Source: Formosa haliotis
Lineage (GTDB): Bacteria > Bacteroidota > Bacteroidia > Flavobacteriales > Flavobacteriaceae
Assembly: GCF_001685485.1 (NCBI RefSeq)
Contig: NZ_BDEL01000001.1
Coordinates: forward strand, 62,001 to 126,000
DNA: 64,000 bases
Reading direction: 5' to 3'
The position numbers and the translations under genes are program-made. Below are positions 8,837 through 18,873 of this stretch, piece by piece. Position 1 is the first letter of the stretch. Every line of letters begins with the position of its first letter. The notes under the pieces are model-generated. The model did not search any database, was not told where the DNA came from, and was given only the letters and a program-made list of their open reading frames with translations.

Positions 8837-10939
8837 TTAGCTTATGTAATTCCAGATATTTTTATATTTCGCCAATTGTTGGTAGGTATAAAGTAAGGCG
8901 CGATGTTCTTCTTTTATTAGTCTAGGATCGTCTTTTAGAATGTTTTTAGCGTGAAAACGAGCGAGTTTTAAAATGTCGTTATCTTTAATAATATCGGCTA
9001 TTTTTAAATTTAAAACACCACTTTGTTGAGTACCCATAATATCGCCTGGGCCTCGTAAGCGTAAATCTACTTCAGCAATTTCAAAACCATCGCTGGTTTT
9101 AACCATGGTTTCTAAACGTGTTTTGCTGTCGTTACTAAGTTTGTGGCTTGTCATTAAAATACAGAAGCTTTGTTCGGCACCACGTCCCACGCGACCTCGT
9201 AATTGGTGTAATTGCGATAAGCCAAAACGTTCGGCGCTCTCTATAATCATCACCGATGCATTCGGGACATTTACACCAACTTCAATAACGGTGGTGGCAA
9301 CCATAATTTGGGTTTCACCTTTAATAAAGCGTTGCATTTCAAAATCTTTATCTGCGGGTTTCATTTTACCATGCACTATAGAGATTTGGTATTTTGGTGA
9401 GGGGAAATCGCGAGCGATACTCTCGTAGCCATCCATTAAATCCTTATAATCCATGTTTTCGCTTTCTTGAATTAAAGGGTAAACTATATAAATTTGGCGT
9501 CCTTTGTCGATTTCATCTCTTATAAAACGCAATACCTTTAAGCGGTTAGCATCGTATCGATGTACTGTTTTTATGGCTTGCCTGCCTGGTGGTAATTCAT
9601 CGATTATAGAGATGTCTAGATCGCCATAAACCGACATGGCTAAAGTTCTAGGAATAGGCGTTGCAGTCATTACTAAAATGTGAGGGGGCACATGGTTTTT
9701 ATGCCACAATTTACTTCTTTGTGCAACTCCAAAACGGTGTTGTTCGTCTATAATAGCAAGCCCTAAATTCTTAAATTTCACCTTATCTTCTAGTAGCGCA
9801 TGTGTGCCAATTAAGATGTCTAATTCGCCATTTTCCAGAGCTTCATGAATTTCTTTTCTATCTGAAGTTTTAGTTGAGCCAGTGAGTAGTTTTATACTGA
9901 TATTTAACTCTTTACATAGGTCAGTTAATCCATTATAGTGTTGGACTGACAAAATTTCAGTTGGCGCCATCAAGCAAGCTTGAAAACCGTTGTCAAGTGC
10001 GATTAACATTGACATTAGGGCGACTATGGTCTTGCCAGAACCTACATCGCCTTGTAAAAGACGATTCATTTGCGCATTGCTGCCTAAATCGGCACGAATT
10101 TCTTTAATTACTCGCTTCTGTGCATTGGTTAAATCGAATGGTAAATGATGTTTAAAAAACGTATTGAAATGTTCTCCAACTTGATCGAATGGAAAGCCTT
10201 TTATTTTTGATTTATGAATTAAATTTTTCAGAATTAATTGCAGCTGAATATAGAATAATTCTTCAAATTTTAAACGGAATTGCGAGCGTGCTAAAAGCTC
10301 TTGATTTTTTGGAAAATGAACATTAAAAAGCGCTTCAGATTTTGAAACTAATTTGAGTTCGGTTAATAAACCTGGCGATAAAGTTTCTTCAAATTTACCA
10401 TGAGTTTCCAAAAATAATTGTTGCATGATTTTACTCATCACCCGATTTGTAATGCCTTTATTTGATAGTTTTTCGGTTGAAGGATAAACTGGCTGCATGG
10501 CCGAACGTAAATTTTTCTCATGCTCTTCTAATAATTCCATTTCTGGATGTGGCATGCTAAAAGAATTTCCGAACGCATTGGTTTTGCCAAAAATAACATA
10601 ATCGGTATTTAGTTTTATGCTTTCTTTTAACCATTTAATGCCGCGAAACCAGACCAATTCCATAGCTCCCGAATCGTCTCTAAAGGAAGCAACTAATCGT
10701 TTTTTCTTACCCTGTGCAACCTCTTTTAAGCCGGTAACTCTGCCAGTAATTTGTACATCTGCATTATTGCGTTGTAATTGGGCTATTTTGTAATATTGGG
10801 TACGGTCTAAATACCGATTTGGAAATAGGTTTATTAAATCTTGATAGGTGTGTATGCCAAGTTCTTTTCTAAGTAAATCGGCGCGATTAGGGCCAACGCC
10901 TTTTAAATAATCAATAGGTGTTTGAAGCTTGGAATTCAT
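8837..10939 (-). CDS. recG: ATP-dependent DNA helicase RecG
   Basis: A 700-residue superfamily 2 helicase that reverses stalled replication forks and processes branched DNA. The N-terminal wedge/OB domain (about residues 1-240, ADVQITGRVTGLKEVAQGKK) binds the junction. The motor follows, with Walker A GDVGSGKT near residue 297, DEQH box near 398, MTATPIPRTL, and the C-terminal QLHQLRGRVGRG motif VI. The TRG-type C-terminal region is present (RGPGDIMGTQQSG). Length is typical. It is convergent with the TlpA-like lipoprotein and divergent from the M1 peptidase gene. Confidence 0.96.
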   Translation of the reverse strand: MNSKLQTPIDYLKGVGPNRADLLRKELGIHTYQDLINLFPNRYLDRTQYYKIAQLQRNNADVQITGRVTGLKEVAQGKKKRLVASFRDDSGAMELVWFRGIKWLKESIKLNTDYVIFGKTNAFGNSFSMPHPEMELLEEHEKNLRSAMQPVYPSTEKLSNKGITNRVMSKIMQQLFLETHGKFEETLSPGLLTELKLVSKSEALFNVHFPKNQELLARSQFRLKFEELFYIQLQLILKNLIHKSKIKGFPFDQVGEHFNTFFKHHLPFDLTNAQKRVIKEIRADLGSNAQMNRLLQGDVGSGKTIVALMSMLIALDNGFQACLMAPTEILSVQHYNGLTDLCKELNISIKLLTGSTKTSDRKEIHEALENGELDILIGTHALLEDKVKFKNLGLAIIDEQHRFGVAQRSKLWHKNHVPPHILVMTATPIPRTLAMSVYGDLDISIIDELPPGRQAIKTVHRYDANRLKVLRFIRDEIDKGRQIYIVYPLIQESENMDYKDLMDGYESIARDFPSPKYQISIVHGKMKPADKDFEMQRFIKGETQIMVATTVIEVGVNVPNASVMIIESAERFGLSQLHQLRGRVGRGAEQSFCILMTSHKLSNDSKTRLETMVKTSDGFEIAEVDLRLRGPGDIMGTQQSGVLNLKIADIIKDNDILKLARFHAKNILKDDPRLIKEEHRALLYTYQQLAKYKNIWNYIS

Positions 10940-11020
10940 AAAAACGAAGATAATTCTTATCGGTGAAACTTAAAACCTTAAATATTATCTATTTTAATAA
11001 AACCTTGCTATATTTAAGAT

Positions 11021-13036
11021 ATGAAGTACATTTTATACGTTTTTTTAAGTGTTTTTAGTTGCTTTTGTTGGGGGCAACAAATTGATGTGGTTGATTTTGA
11101 ATCGATTACAGCAAATGTTACTATTCGTCCGTTGCAAAAGGAAATTTCTGGTCAGGTTTCCTATGTTTTCGATATCAAAAAAGCTACCGATTCCATTTAT
11201 ATCGATGCGCAACAACTAGAGATTTCTATGGTCACTTTAAATAAACAAGAGGTAAAGGTGAATAATGACGGCTCAAAGCTCTGGATTATTTCTAATTTCG
11301 AGCGTAGTGAGCATAACACCATAACGTTAAACTATAAAGCACAACCTAAAAAAGCGATGTATTTTGTGGGTTGGGAATTTGGTGCACGTGCCCAGGTATG
11401 GACTCAAGGTCAGGGCAAATATACCAGCAATTGGTTGCCAAGTTTTGACGATATGAACGAAAAAACAAGTCTAGACCTTACAGTTAATTTTCCAAAAGAT
11501 TACGAAGTTATCGCGAATGGAGAATTAAAATCGTTTATAAAAACCGATTCGATTAGCACTTGGCAGTATGTTACAAAACAGCCAATGAGTAATTATTTGT
11601 TTGCCATAGCAGCAGGAACCTATGCTAAAGAAACAAGGCATTCTAAAAGTGGAATTCCACTAGAATTGTATTATTACCCTGAAGATACTGCGAAGGTTGA
11701 ACCTACGTACCGCTATAGTCAGCAGATTTTCGATTTTCTCGAGGCAGAAATTGGCGTGCCTTATCCGTGGAAAAATTACAAGCAAATTCCTGTTTCAGAT
11801 TTTTTATATGCGGGTATGGAAAACACGAGTGCAACTATTTTTTCTGATACTTATGTGGTCGATGATATAGGATTTATGGATAGGAGTTATGTCAATGTAA
11901 ACGCCCATGAATTGGCACACCAATGGTTTGGCGATTTGGTAACCGAAACTTCCGGGACGCACCATTGGTTGCAAGAGGGATTTGCAACATATTATGCCTT
12001 ATTAGCCGAAAGAGATATTTATGGTGCCGATTATTATAAAATGCGTTTATACCAATATGCTAAAGAACTTCAAGCTCAGGATAAACAAGGACAGAGTACG
12101 ATATTGCTCGATCCGAAATCAAGCAGTACAACCTTTTATAAGAAAGGAGCGTGGCTGCTACATGCTTTACGAGCAGACATTGGAGATATGGCTTTTAAAA
12201 CGGCTGTAAAGCGGTATTTAGAGTTGCATCAATTTAAAAATGTGTCGAGCCATGATTTTATAAAGGAAGTTGAAGCTGTAAGTGGAAAGGATTTAGAAGC
12301 CTTTTTCGAGTTGTGGTTGAATACAAAAGCATTCCCTTTGGAATCTATCATGAGTAATAAGCGTGATGAAATGCATTTCTATTTGGAATTCATGGAGCAT
12401 ATAGATTGCACCGCAGAGAACGATGCCGAGTTTTTACTAGATCCGTCTAAATTTTATTTTGAAAAGCAACAAATTATCAAAAAGCATCCCGAATTAATTT
12501 CGAGAAAAGTGATGCTTCAAAATGGTCCAGAAGTACGTCAAACTATAGCAGAAACCTTGACTAAGATTCCTTCAGAAGTACTGCCGGTTTACGAAACTTT
12601 TTTAGATGACCCCTCGTATCAAACTCAAGAAATGGCCTTGTATAATCTGTGGGTAAACGTTCCTGAAAAGCGATCTGTCTATTTAGATAAAATGAAAGGC
12701 AGTATTGGGTTTCGTTCTAAAAACATTAGGCAGTTATGGTTGGTTTTAGCGCTTTCTACACCAGAATACAAGCCTGAGAATAATACGGTATATGTAAATG
12801 AATTGATAGATTATACACATGCTAAATACGATTTTGAAGTGAGAGAGCTAGCGTTTAGTTATGTCGAGGCGCTTCAGCTTTATAATGAGGAAGTGATTGT
12901 AAATTTAAAACAAGCCACGAAACATCATAACTGGAGGTTGAGTAAAATGGCAAAACAACTTTTAGTGGCTTTAGAGGGAAATCCGAAATATAAACCCTTG
13001 TTAAATCAAATTCAACAAAACGGATCGACAAAATGA
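11021..13036 (+). CDS. Secreted M1 family zinc aminopeptidase
   Basis: A 671-residue protein with a Sec signal peptide (MKYILYVFLSVFSCFCWG). The N-terminal beta domain is followed by the catalytic domain with the substrate-anchoring GMENTS motif (the GAMEN equivalent, near residue 265) and the zinc site H296-E-L-A-H300 with E319 18 residues on, the classical HExxH-x18-E gluzincin signature. A helical C-terminal region with HEAT-like repeats follows. It removes N-terminal amino acids from peptides in the periplasm or outside the cell. The stop codon overlaps the start of the first patatin gene (ATGA at 13033), so the three genes form one translationally coupled operon. Confidence 0.92.
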   Translation: MKYILYVFLSVFSCFCWGQQIDVVDFESITANVTIRPLQKEISGQVSYVFDIKKATDSIYIDAQQLEISMVTLNKQEVKVNNDGSKLWIISNFERSEHNTITLNYKAQPKKAMYFVGWEFGARAQVWTQGQGKYTSNWLPSFDDMNEKTSLDLTVNFPKDYEVIANGELKSFIKTDSISTWQYVTKQPMSNYLFAIAAGTYAKETRHSKSGIPLELYYYPEDTAKVEPTYRYSQQIFDFLEAEIGVPYPWKNYKQIPVSDFLYAGMENTSATIFSDTYVVDDIGFMDRSYVNVNAHELAHQWFGDLVTETSGTHHWLQEGFATYYALLAERDIYGADYYKMRLYQYAKELQAQDKQGQSTILLDPKSSSTTFYKKGAWLLHALRADIGDMAFKTAVKRYLELHQFKNVSSHDFIKEVEAVSGKDLEAFFELWLNTKAFPLESIMSNKRDEMHFYLEFMEHIDCTAENDAEFLLDPSKFYFEKQQIIKKHPELISRKVMLQNGPEVRQTIAETLTKIPSEVLPVYETFLDDPSYQTQEMALYNLWVNVPEKRSVYLDKMKGSIGFRSKNIRQLWLVLALSTPEYKPENNTVYVNELIDYTHAKYDFEVRELAFSYVEALQLYNEEVIVNLKQATKHHNWRLSKMAKQLLVALEGNPKYKPLLNQIQQNGSTK

Positions 13037-13938
13037 GAGCTTTAGTAATTTCTGGAGGAGGAAGTAAAGGCGCTTTTGCAGGAGGCGTTGCTCAGTATTT
13101 AATAGAGCACAAAAAGTATACTTACGATATTATTATTGGAACCTCTACAGGAAGTTTATTGGCCTCGCATTTAGCTTTGGGAAAGGTCGAAAAAATTAAG
13201 TCGATATATACCAGTGTAACACAAGACGATATTTTTAATAGTTGTCCCTTCTTGATTAAAAGAAAAAAAGGGATGGAAACCATTAGTATTAATCATGTTA
13301 ATGTGTTGCGCAATATTTTAAATGGAAGGAAAACCTTTGGGGAAAGCTATAATTTAAAAAAGTTGATTAAAAAGGTGTTTACTGAAGCGGAGTTTTTTGA
13401 TTTAAAACACAGTGGGATAGACGTTGTCGTTACAGTTTCTAATTTATCGATTAATATGGTGGAGTATAAATCGATTAAAGATTTTGACTATGATGAATTT
13501 TGCGAATGGATTTGGATTTCGTGTAATTACACGCCTTTTATGAGTTTAGTACAAAAAAATAGTTTTGAGTATGCCGACGGCGGATTAGGATCTATGGTAC
13601 CAATAGAAGAAGCGATAAAACGGGGAGCTACAATTGTAGATACCATTATTTTGCAAACCGAAGTGACTCAGTTTAACCGAATGCCATCTCTCAACGCATT
13701 TTCGTTACTTACCAATATGTTTGCTTTTATGTTAGATAGAATTGAGAGTCAGAATATAAAAATTGGAAAATACGTGGCAACAAACCATAATGCGATTATT
13801 AATTTTTATTACACCCCAACCATACTAACCACCAATTCCTTAATTTTTAATAAGGAAAAAATGACAAAATGGTGGCAAAGCGGATTTGATTTCGCAAAAT
13901 ACAAAAATGAAGAAACAAGCCAATTAGAAGATAAATGA
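13033..13938 (+). CDS. Patatin-like phospholipase, first of a tandem pair
   Basis: A 301-residue patatin-family lipid acyl hydrolase without a signal peptide, so probably cytoplasmic or at the inner membrane. The oxyanion-hole motif GGGSKG (residues 8-13), nucleophile motif G-T-S38-T-G and the catalytic aspartate motif D182-G-G are all present, so the Ser-Asp dyad is complete. The family hydrolyses acyl chains from phospholipids or other lipids; the substrate here is unknown. It overlaps the M1 peptidase upstream and the second patatin downstream by ATGA in each case. The next gene is a close paralogue, so this is a tandem duplication. Confidence 0.9.
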   Translation: MRALVISGGGSKGAFAGGVAQYLIEHKKYTYDIIIGTSTGSLLASHLALGKVEKIKSIYTSVTQDDIFNSCPFLIKRKKGMETISINHVNVLRNILNGRKTFGESYNLKKLIKKVFTEAEFFDLKHSGIDVVVTVSNLSINMVEYKSIKDFDYDEFCEWIWISCNYTPFMSLVQKNSFEYADGGLGSMVPIEEAIKRGATIVDTIILQTEVTQFNRMPSLNAFSLLTNMFAFMLDRIESQNIKIGKYVATNHNAIINFYYTPTILTTNSLIFNKEKMTKWWQSGFDFAKYKNEETSQLEDK

Positions 13939-14867
13939 GAGCACTAGTAATTTCGGGAGGAGGCAGTAAAGGTGCCTTTGCAGGCGGTGTTGCCCAGTAT
14001 TTAATTGAAAAGAAAAAACGCGAATACAACATGTACTTTGGTACGTCTACAGGGAGTTTGCTAATTCCGCATTTAGCCACGGGAGATTTAAGTAAATTAT
14101 ATAACATTTTTACGAATGTAAAACAGCGCGATATTTTTAGTGTAAGCCCGTTTGTACAACATAAAAAAGGCGATCGGGAGTATGTGTCTATTAATTTCTT
14201 GAATTCCACACTCCAGTTTATAAAACGCAAACGTACGTTTGGCGAGAGTAAATCGCTTAAACGAAATATTAAAAAGAATTTTACCGAAGCAGAGTTTAAT
14301 CGAATTAAATTAAACAAGGAAGATGTTGTGGTAACCGTTACCAACTTGTCTAAAAGTGTGGTGGAATATAAGTCTATAAACGATTTTACTTACGAAGAGT
14401 TTTGTAATTGGATATGGATTTCTTGTAATTATTTACCGTTTATGTCGCTCGCAACCGTAGATGGTTACGAATATGCCGACGGAGGCTTTTCTTGTGTAGT
14501 ACCCATTCGCGAGGCTATAAATCGAGGGGCAACAGAAATTGATGCTATTATTTTAGAATCGGAAAACATGGAGCGCAATAAAATTTTAGGCAGAAATCCG
14601 TTTTCGTTAATGCTAAATTTATTTGGGCATGTCTTAGATCAAGTAGAACATCATGATATTGTTATAGGAAAGTTAGCAGCGATACAAAAAAATGTAAAAC
14701 TTAATTTGTATTATACCCCAACACAACTAACCGAGAACTCCTTGATTTTTAGTAAGCCACTAATGGAAAAATGGTGGAAGCAAGGCTACGAGTATGCCGA
14801 ATTAAAGCATTCTAATGGTTTAGCATCTGCACATCAAGTAAAGGAAATTGTAAAACAAATGAAGTAA
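13935..14867 (+). CDS. Patatin-like phospholipase, second of a tandem pair
   Basis: A 310-residue paralogue of the preceding gene, with an almost identical first 24 residues and the same active-site positions: GGGSKG, G-T-S38-T-G and D182-G-G. The two differ mainly in the middle (QRDIFSVSPFVQHKKG against QDDIFNSCPFLIKRKKG) and at the C-terminus, where this copy has a 10-20 residue extension. The start overlaps the previous stop (ATGA at 13935). Keeping both copies intact suggests either different substrates or hetero-oligomer formation; neither is shown by the sequence. No terminator is evident before the convergent gene at 14887. Confidence 0.9.
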   Translation: MRALVISGGGSKGAFAGGVAQYLIEKKKREYNMYFGTSTGSLLIPHLATGDLSKLYNIFTNVKQRDIFSVSPFVQHKKGDREYVSINFLNSTLQFIKRKRTFGESKSLKRNIKKNFTEAEFNRIKLNKEDVVVTVTNLSKSVVEYKSINDFTYEEFCNWIWISCNYLPFMSLATVDGYEYADGGFSCVVPIREAINRGATEIDAIILESENMERNKILGRNPFSLMLNLFGHVLDQVEHHDIVIGKLAAIQKNVKLNLYYTPTQLTENSLIFSKPLMEKWWKQGYEYAELKHSNGLASAHQVKEIVKQMK

Positions 14868-14886
14868 ATATTATTTCATTTTAAGG

Positions 14887-15408
14887 TTACCACATGTCGC
14901 CCACTTCTTCTTTTATATAAGATAAGGCGGCATCGCTAGGGGCACGTTTTTCCATCATTTCAGATAACACAACTTCACGTAATTCGTTAGCTGTCTTTGT
15001 TTTTTCTAGCATAGAGGCTTTTCTTATTAATTGAATGGTGGCATTTTTTGCAGTGGTGATAATGCTCCAGCACTCGTCGCTTACATAAATTTGTTGCGAA
15101 AGATTATGTTCGAATTCTTGTTCTATATTATTGATTAATAGTAATTCGTAATCATTTTTATCGGCAGACATTGGCTGTACGCGGATTAGTAATTTGGAAG
15201 GTGAAATACGTTCTAAAAATAAAGCCATACGTTCGTAAGCCTGTAATCTTAACGGCATAGAATTTACTTGCATGTCTTTTTTTAATAAAAAGCGTCTGCG
15301 GCCATCTTCGTTTTTAGTGTGTTCTTTAAAAAAATAAAAGGCAATTAAACCTGTAACAAGTGCAGGTATGGTATATAAAAGAAGATTTATAATAGAATCT
15401 GTATTCAT
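14887..15408 (-). CDS. Conserved single-pass membrane protein of unknown function
   Basis: A 173-residue protein with one N-terminal transmembrane helix (LLLYTIPALVTGLIAFYFF, about residues 9-27) followed by a charged cytoplasmic-looking region (RRRFLLKKDM, then LRLQAYERMALFLERISP). It resembles a Bacteroidota-specific family of unknown function (possibly DUF7935, from memory). No enzyme motif is visible. It precedes the GltS-like gene, which lies in the same direction upstream and probably forms a unit with it. Confidence 0.7.
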   Translation of the reverse strand: MNTDSIINLLLYTIPALVTGLIAFYFFKEHTKNEDGRRRFLLKKDMQVNSMPLRLQAYERMALFLERISPSKLLIRVQPMSADKNDYELLLINNIEQEFEHNLSQQIYVSDECWSIITTAKNATIQLIRKASMLEKTKTANELREVVLSEMMEKRAPSDAALSYIKEEVGDMW

Positions 15409-15496
15409 GAGTTTTTACTTTGTAGCAAACTTACTAGGTTTTTATGTTTCTGCAAAACATATTATGATAACAAGATTATAAAATTTAGATTTAATT

Positions 15497-17041
15497 TTAT
15501 TGGTATTTTCCTCCTAAATGTTCGCAATCTTTAAGCGCTTGCATAGAGTTGAAGTGTACTATAGCTTTTTCGTAATTATACGTTTTATCTAATTCTGTAG
15601 AAAGGTTTTTATCGTCGACATTCACTTCAATATCGGTCATTTTAAATTGGCAGGGGTGTTCGTAGCCTGCTGCATGTGTAATCTCGATAAACTCTTTTCT
15701 AAAGGTTTTAAAATATTGTGCTAATCGTTCCGATTTAAGGGTTGGGTCTATACCATTTTGCAGCCATTTACTTTGTGTAGCCACACCACTAGGACAGCGG
15801 TTTGTATGGCATACTTGAGCTTGAATACAGCCTATACTCATCATAGCTTCTCGGGCTACATTAATACAATCTGCACCCATAGCGAAGGCCATGGCGGCTT
15901 TTGCAGGGAATCCTAACCTTCCACTACCAATAAACACTATGCGGTCTGTTAATCCGCGTCTTAAAAATAATTTATACAAATCGCTAAAACCATATACCCA
16001 TGGTAAAGATACATGATCTGCAAAGCTAGGGGGTGCCGCGCCTGTACCTCCTTCGCCACCATCTACCGTAATAAAATCTGGGCCTTTACCCGAAACTCGC
16101 ATAATATCGGCCAATTGTTCCCACTGGTCTAGTTTACCAATAGCACCCTTTATACCAACAGGAAGTCCGGTGGCTTCTGCTATATCTTCAATAAAAAGCA
16201 TAAGTCCGGGAACATCGTTAAAGGCTGTATGGCTAGGCGGAGAAATAACATCTTTTCCTAGAGGTACATGACGAATATTCGAGATTTCTTGAGTGATTTT
16301 TGCAGCAGGTAGCACACCACCTTTTCCGGGTTTCGCCCCTTGCGATAGTTTTATTTCGATAGCTTTTATAAACGGATTGGCTTCTACCAATGCCAGAAGT
16401 TTTTCTATAGAAAAATTTCCGTTTTCATCTCGAATTCCAAAGTAACCCGTTCCAATTTGAAAAATGATATCTCCGCCATTACTATGGTAGGGCGAAAGAC
16501 CACCTTCACCAGTATTGTGGTAGGCTCCTGCTATTTTTACGCCTTTGTTTAACGACTCTATCGCTCTTGCTGAAAGAGAGCCAAAACTCATAGCAGACAC
16601 ATTTACTACAGAAGCTGGTCTAAACGGTTTTTTACGTTTGTTGTAAGCCCCCATAACTTTAGCACAAGGTAAAAATGTTTTGTCTATAACGTTTGGATGG
16701 TCAAGTTCTGGCTTAAACGGAATCATGGCATTATTAATAAATATATGCTGAATGGCATAGATATCGCGGTCGGTTCCGAAACCTTCGTAATTATTTTCTT
16801 TTTTGGCAGAGGCATAAATCCATCCGCGTTCTATACGATTAAAAGGTAATTCCTCTCGATTGTTCGCTACAAAATACTGACGCATTTCTGGTCCTACGCT
16901 TTCTAACAAATATCTTAAATGACCAATAATTGGAAAATTATGACTAATGGTGTGTTTTTTCTGAATAAAAACGTCTCGTATGGCTACTAATACTAAAATA
17001 AGAATCACCCAGACCCACCAGCTAATATCACTTAAAATCAT
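15497..17041 (-). CDS. Membrane-anchored FMN-binding glutamate synthase-like protein
   Basis: A 514-residue protein from the ATG at 17041. It has one N-terminal transmembrane helix (WWVWVILILVLVAI) and then the FMN-binding TIM-barrel domain of glutamate synthase (FITVDGGEGGTGAAPPSF; GSGRLGFPAKAAMAFAMGAD). The cysteine pattern C-x5-C-x4-C (CIQAQVCHTNRC) matches the [3Fe-4S] ligands of GltS. The glutaminase domain and NADPH-binding subunit are missing, so it is not a complete GOGAT; such stand-alone proteins are widespread and their substrate is uncertain. An in-frame ATG at 17170 would add 43 residues, but it overlaps the divergent neighbour and places a basic tail before the helix, so I prefer 17041. 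Confidence 0.85.
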   Translation of the reverse strand: MILSDISWWVWVILILVLVAIRDVFIQKKHTISHNFPIIGHLRYLLESVGPEMRQYFVANNREELPFNRIERGWIYASAKKENNYEGFGTDRDIYAIQHIFINNAMIPFKPELDHPNVIDKTFLPCAKVMGAYNKRKKPFRPASVVNVSAMSFGSLSARAIESLNKGVKIAGAYHNTGEGGLSPYHSNGGDIIFQIGTGYFGIRDENGNFSIEKLLALVEANPFIKAIEIKLSQGAKPGKGGVLPAAKITQEISNIRHVPLGKDVISPPSHTAFNDVPGLMLFIEDIAEATGLPVGIKGAIGKLDQWEQLADIMRVSGKGPDFITVDGGEGGTGAAPPSFADHVSLPWVYGFSDLYKLFLRRGLTDRIVFIGSGRLGFPAKAAMAFAMGADCINVAREAMMSIGCIQAQVCHTNRCPSGVATQSKWLQNGIDPTLKSERLAQYFKTFRKEFIEITHAAGYEHPCQFKMTDIEVNVDDKNLSTELDKTYNYEKAIVHFNSMQALKDCEHLGGKYQ

Positions 17042-17163
17042 AAATTGTGTTTTAAAGAATTTAGGGTAAATATATTTAAAATAAAAGAATAACATAAACG
17101 CATGCTTTTTTCTATTATTTTTGAATGATATAAGTATATTAGTACCAACCGATTTATCGCTAA

Positions 17164-18753
17164 ATGTCAAATAAATTTAATAAAAAAACAGGGGTAGGTA
17201 TTGCCGTTTTTTTAATACTGTGTGCTGTGATTTTGTTCTTCGCAAACACTTTTGTTAAAATGAAGCTCGAATCTACAATAAAAACGTTACCAGAATCTGT
17301 ACGTTTAAATTATTCAGCACTAGATGTTAATGTTTTTGATGGAGGGCTCTCTGTAGAAAATCCTGAATTAAATATAATAGAAGGTGCCAAGGGGAGAGTG
17401 GAACTAAATGTAAAACTTCAAGACATCAAACTAAAAAATGTGGGGTATTGGGATTATATTGTTAACAACACCATACATTTAGATACGATTTTAGTTAAAG
17501 GTGCCGAAATTTCTTTTGTTAGAGGTCTTGGAAAAGCCTCCGATTCTACGCAGCAAAAGGATAATAAGCCTAAAAACGAAAACAAAGACGCTAAGCCTAA
17601 AAAAGAATTTAATAAAATTGTAAAAATTGATAATTTTGATTTAAATCGGGCAACATTAACCATTTTTGAAACTACTAAAGATTCTATATTTTTAAAATCT
17701 GAAAATATAAATATCACTTTCGATAGTATATATTTTGATGCTAATACAGCAAAACAAAGTATTCCTTTTGAGTATTCCGACTATCATGTTTTAACCGATT
17801 CTTTAAAATTTAATGCAGGGCAGTACGAAACTATTAATTTGCATGCTCTAGAATTATCTAAAAAACGTTGGGTGTTTAGACAGTTTAAATTAAAAACAAA
17901 ATACTCTAAACATGAATTGAGTAAGATTATAGATAAGGAGCGCGATCATTTTGATGTATCGGTCGATTCTATAACTATAGAAGCCCCAGAATTTGGTTCT
18001 GTCAATAAACGATTTTACTTTAAAAGTAATAAGGTTTTATTTCAGAAACCATTTTTAGAGGTGTATCGCGATAAATTGGTAGCCGACGATAATACCATTA
18101 AACCGCTTTATAGCGAAATGCTTCGGAATTTAAAATTCGATTTAACCTTACCTTCTGTAATTTTAAAAGACGGACAAATTGTTTATGAAGAGAAATCTAA
18201 ACCGCATGTTAACGCAGGAACCATATCGTTTCACGAGTTTAATGCCGATATAAAAAATGTGAGTAATACCTATGCTTCTCCCGTAAAAACAGAATTAGAT
18301 ATTAACACGCTATTTATGAACTCGGCGCCATTACACGCCAATTGGACTTTCGATGTAAACGATGAGCATGATACCTTTTTATTTAAAACCCAAATAGGGA
18401 AGTTGCCAGTAAAACGATTAAATGCCTTTACAGAAAATAATGTAGGTATTAAATTAGAAGGACAATTTGATAAAATTTATGCACGAATAGATGGTAATGT
18501 ACAGCGTTCTAGCATTGATTTCGATGTGAAATACGAAAATGTAAAAGTTCAGATTCTGAATAAAAAACATCATAAAAATAAATTCTTATCTACCGTAGCA
18601 AATATTTTTATAAGAAAAGATTCCGATAAAGCAGATGATGGATTTATAGTAAAGCGTGGCCATGTAACACGCGATAAAACCAAATCTGTATTTAATTTTT
18701 TATGGCTAAACTTTAAGGAAGGTTTAAAGTTGGTTTTTGTGGGTAAGATTTAA
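17164..18753 (+). CDS. AsmA/DUF748-like membrane-anchored protein
   Basis: A 529-residue protein with one N-terminal membrane helix (VGIAVFLILCAVILFFAN, about residues 12-29) and a long periplasmic region of repeated short beta strands, as in AsmA-like (DUF748) proteins. Patterns such as SALDVNVFDGGLSVENPELN near the start and repeated KLKxN segments fit this fold. A low-complexity, lysine-rich stretch (KDNKPKNENKDAKPKKE) lies near residue 140. AsmA-like proteins are thought to help lipid traffic between membranes. That role is inferred from the family, and this assignment is moderately sure. Confidence 0.6.
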   Translation: MSNKFNKKTGVGIAVFLILCAVILFFANTFVKMKLESTIKTLPESVRLNYSALDVNVFDGGLSVENPELNIIEGAKGRVELNVKLQDIKLKNVGYWDYIVNNTIHLDTILVKGAEISFVRGLGKASDSTQQKDNKPKNENKDAKPKKEFNKIVKIDNFDLNRATLTIFETTKDSIFLKSENINITFDSIYFDANTAKQSIPFEYSDYHVLTDSLKFNAGQYETINLHALELSKKRWVFRQFKLKTKYSKHELSKIIDKERDHFDVSVDSITIEAPEFGSVNKRFYFKSNKVLFQKPFLEVYRDKLVADDNTIKPLYSEMLRNLKFDLTLPSVILKDGQIVYEEKSKPHVNAGTISFHEFNADIKNVSNTYASPVKTELDINTLFMNSAPLHANWTFDVNDEHDTFLFKTQIGKLPVKRLNAFTENNVGIKLEGQFDKIYARIDGNVQRSSIDFDVKYENVKVQILNKKHHKNKFLSTVANIFIRKDSDKADDGFIVKRGHVTRDKTKSVFNFLWLNFKEGLKLVFVGKI

Positions 18754-18873
18754 ATTTCACCGAATTTTTCTTCTTAAGGGTTGTTTAGTGCTACTAATGT
18801 TTATAATTATTTATAAATCTATTTACTTAAACGGCTAACAAAGGTTAATTTTACAACCTAAATTGTAAGAACA

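Noticed and set aside
15497..17041. A complete glutamate synthase
   Set aside because: The glutaminase domain and the small subunit are missing; only the FMN/[3Fe-4S] synthase-like part is present.
17042..17170. An upstream ATG for the GltS-like gene
   Set aside because: The extra 43 residues are basic and low in conservation, overlap the divergent gene's start and would sit before the membrane helix.
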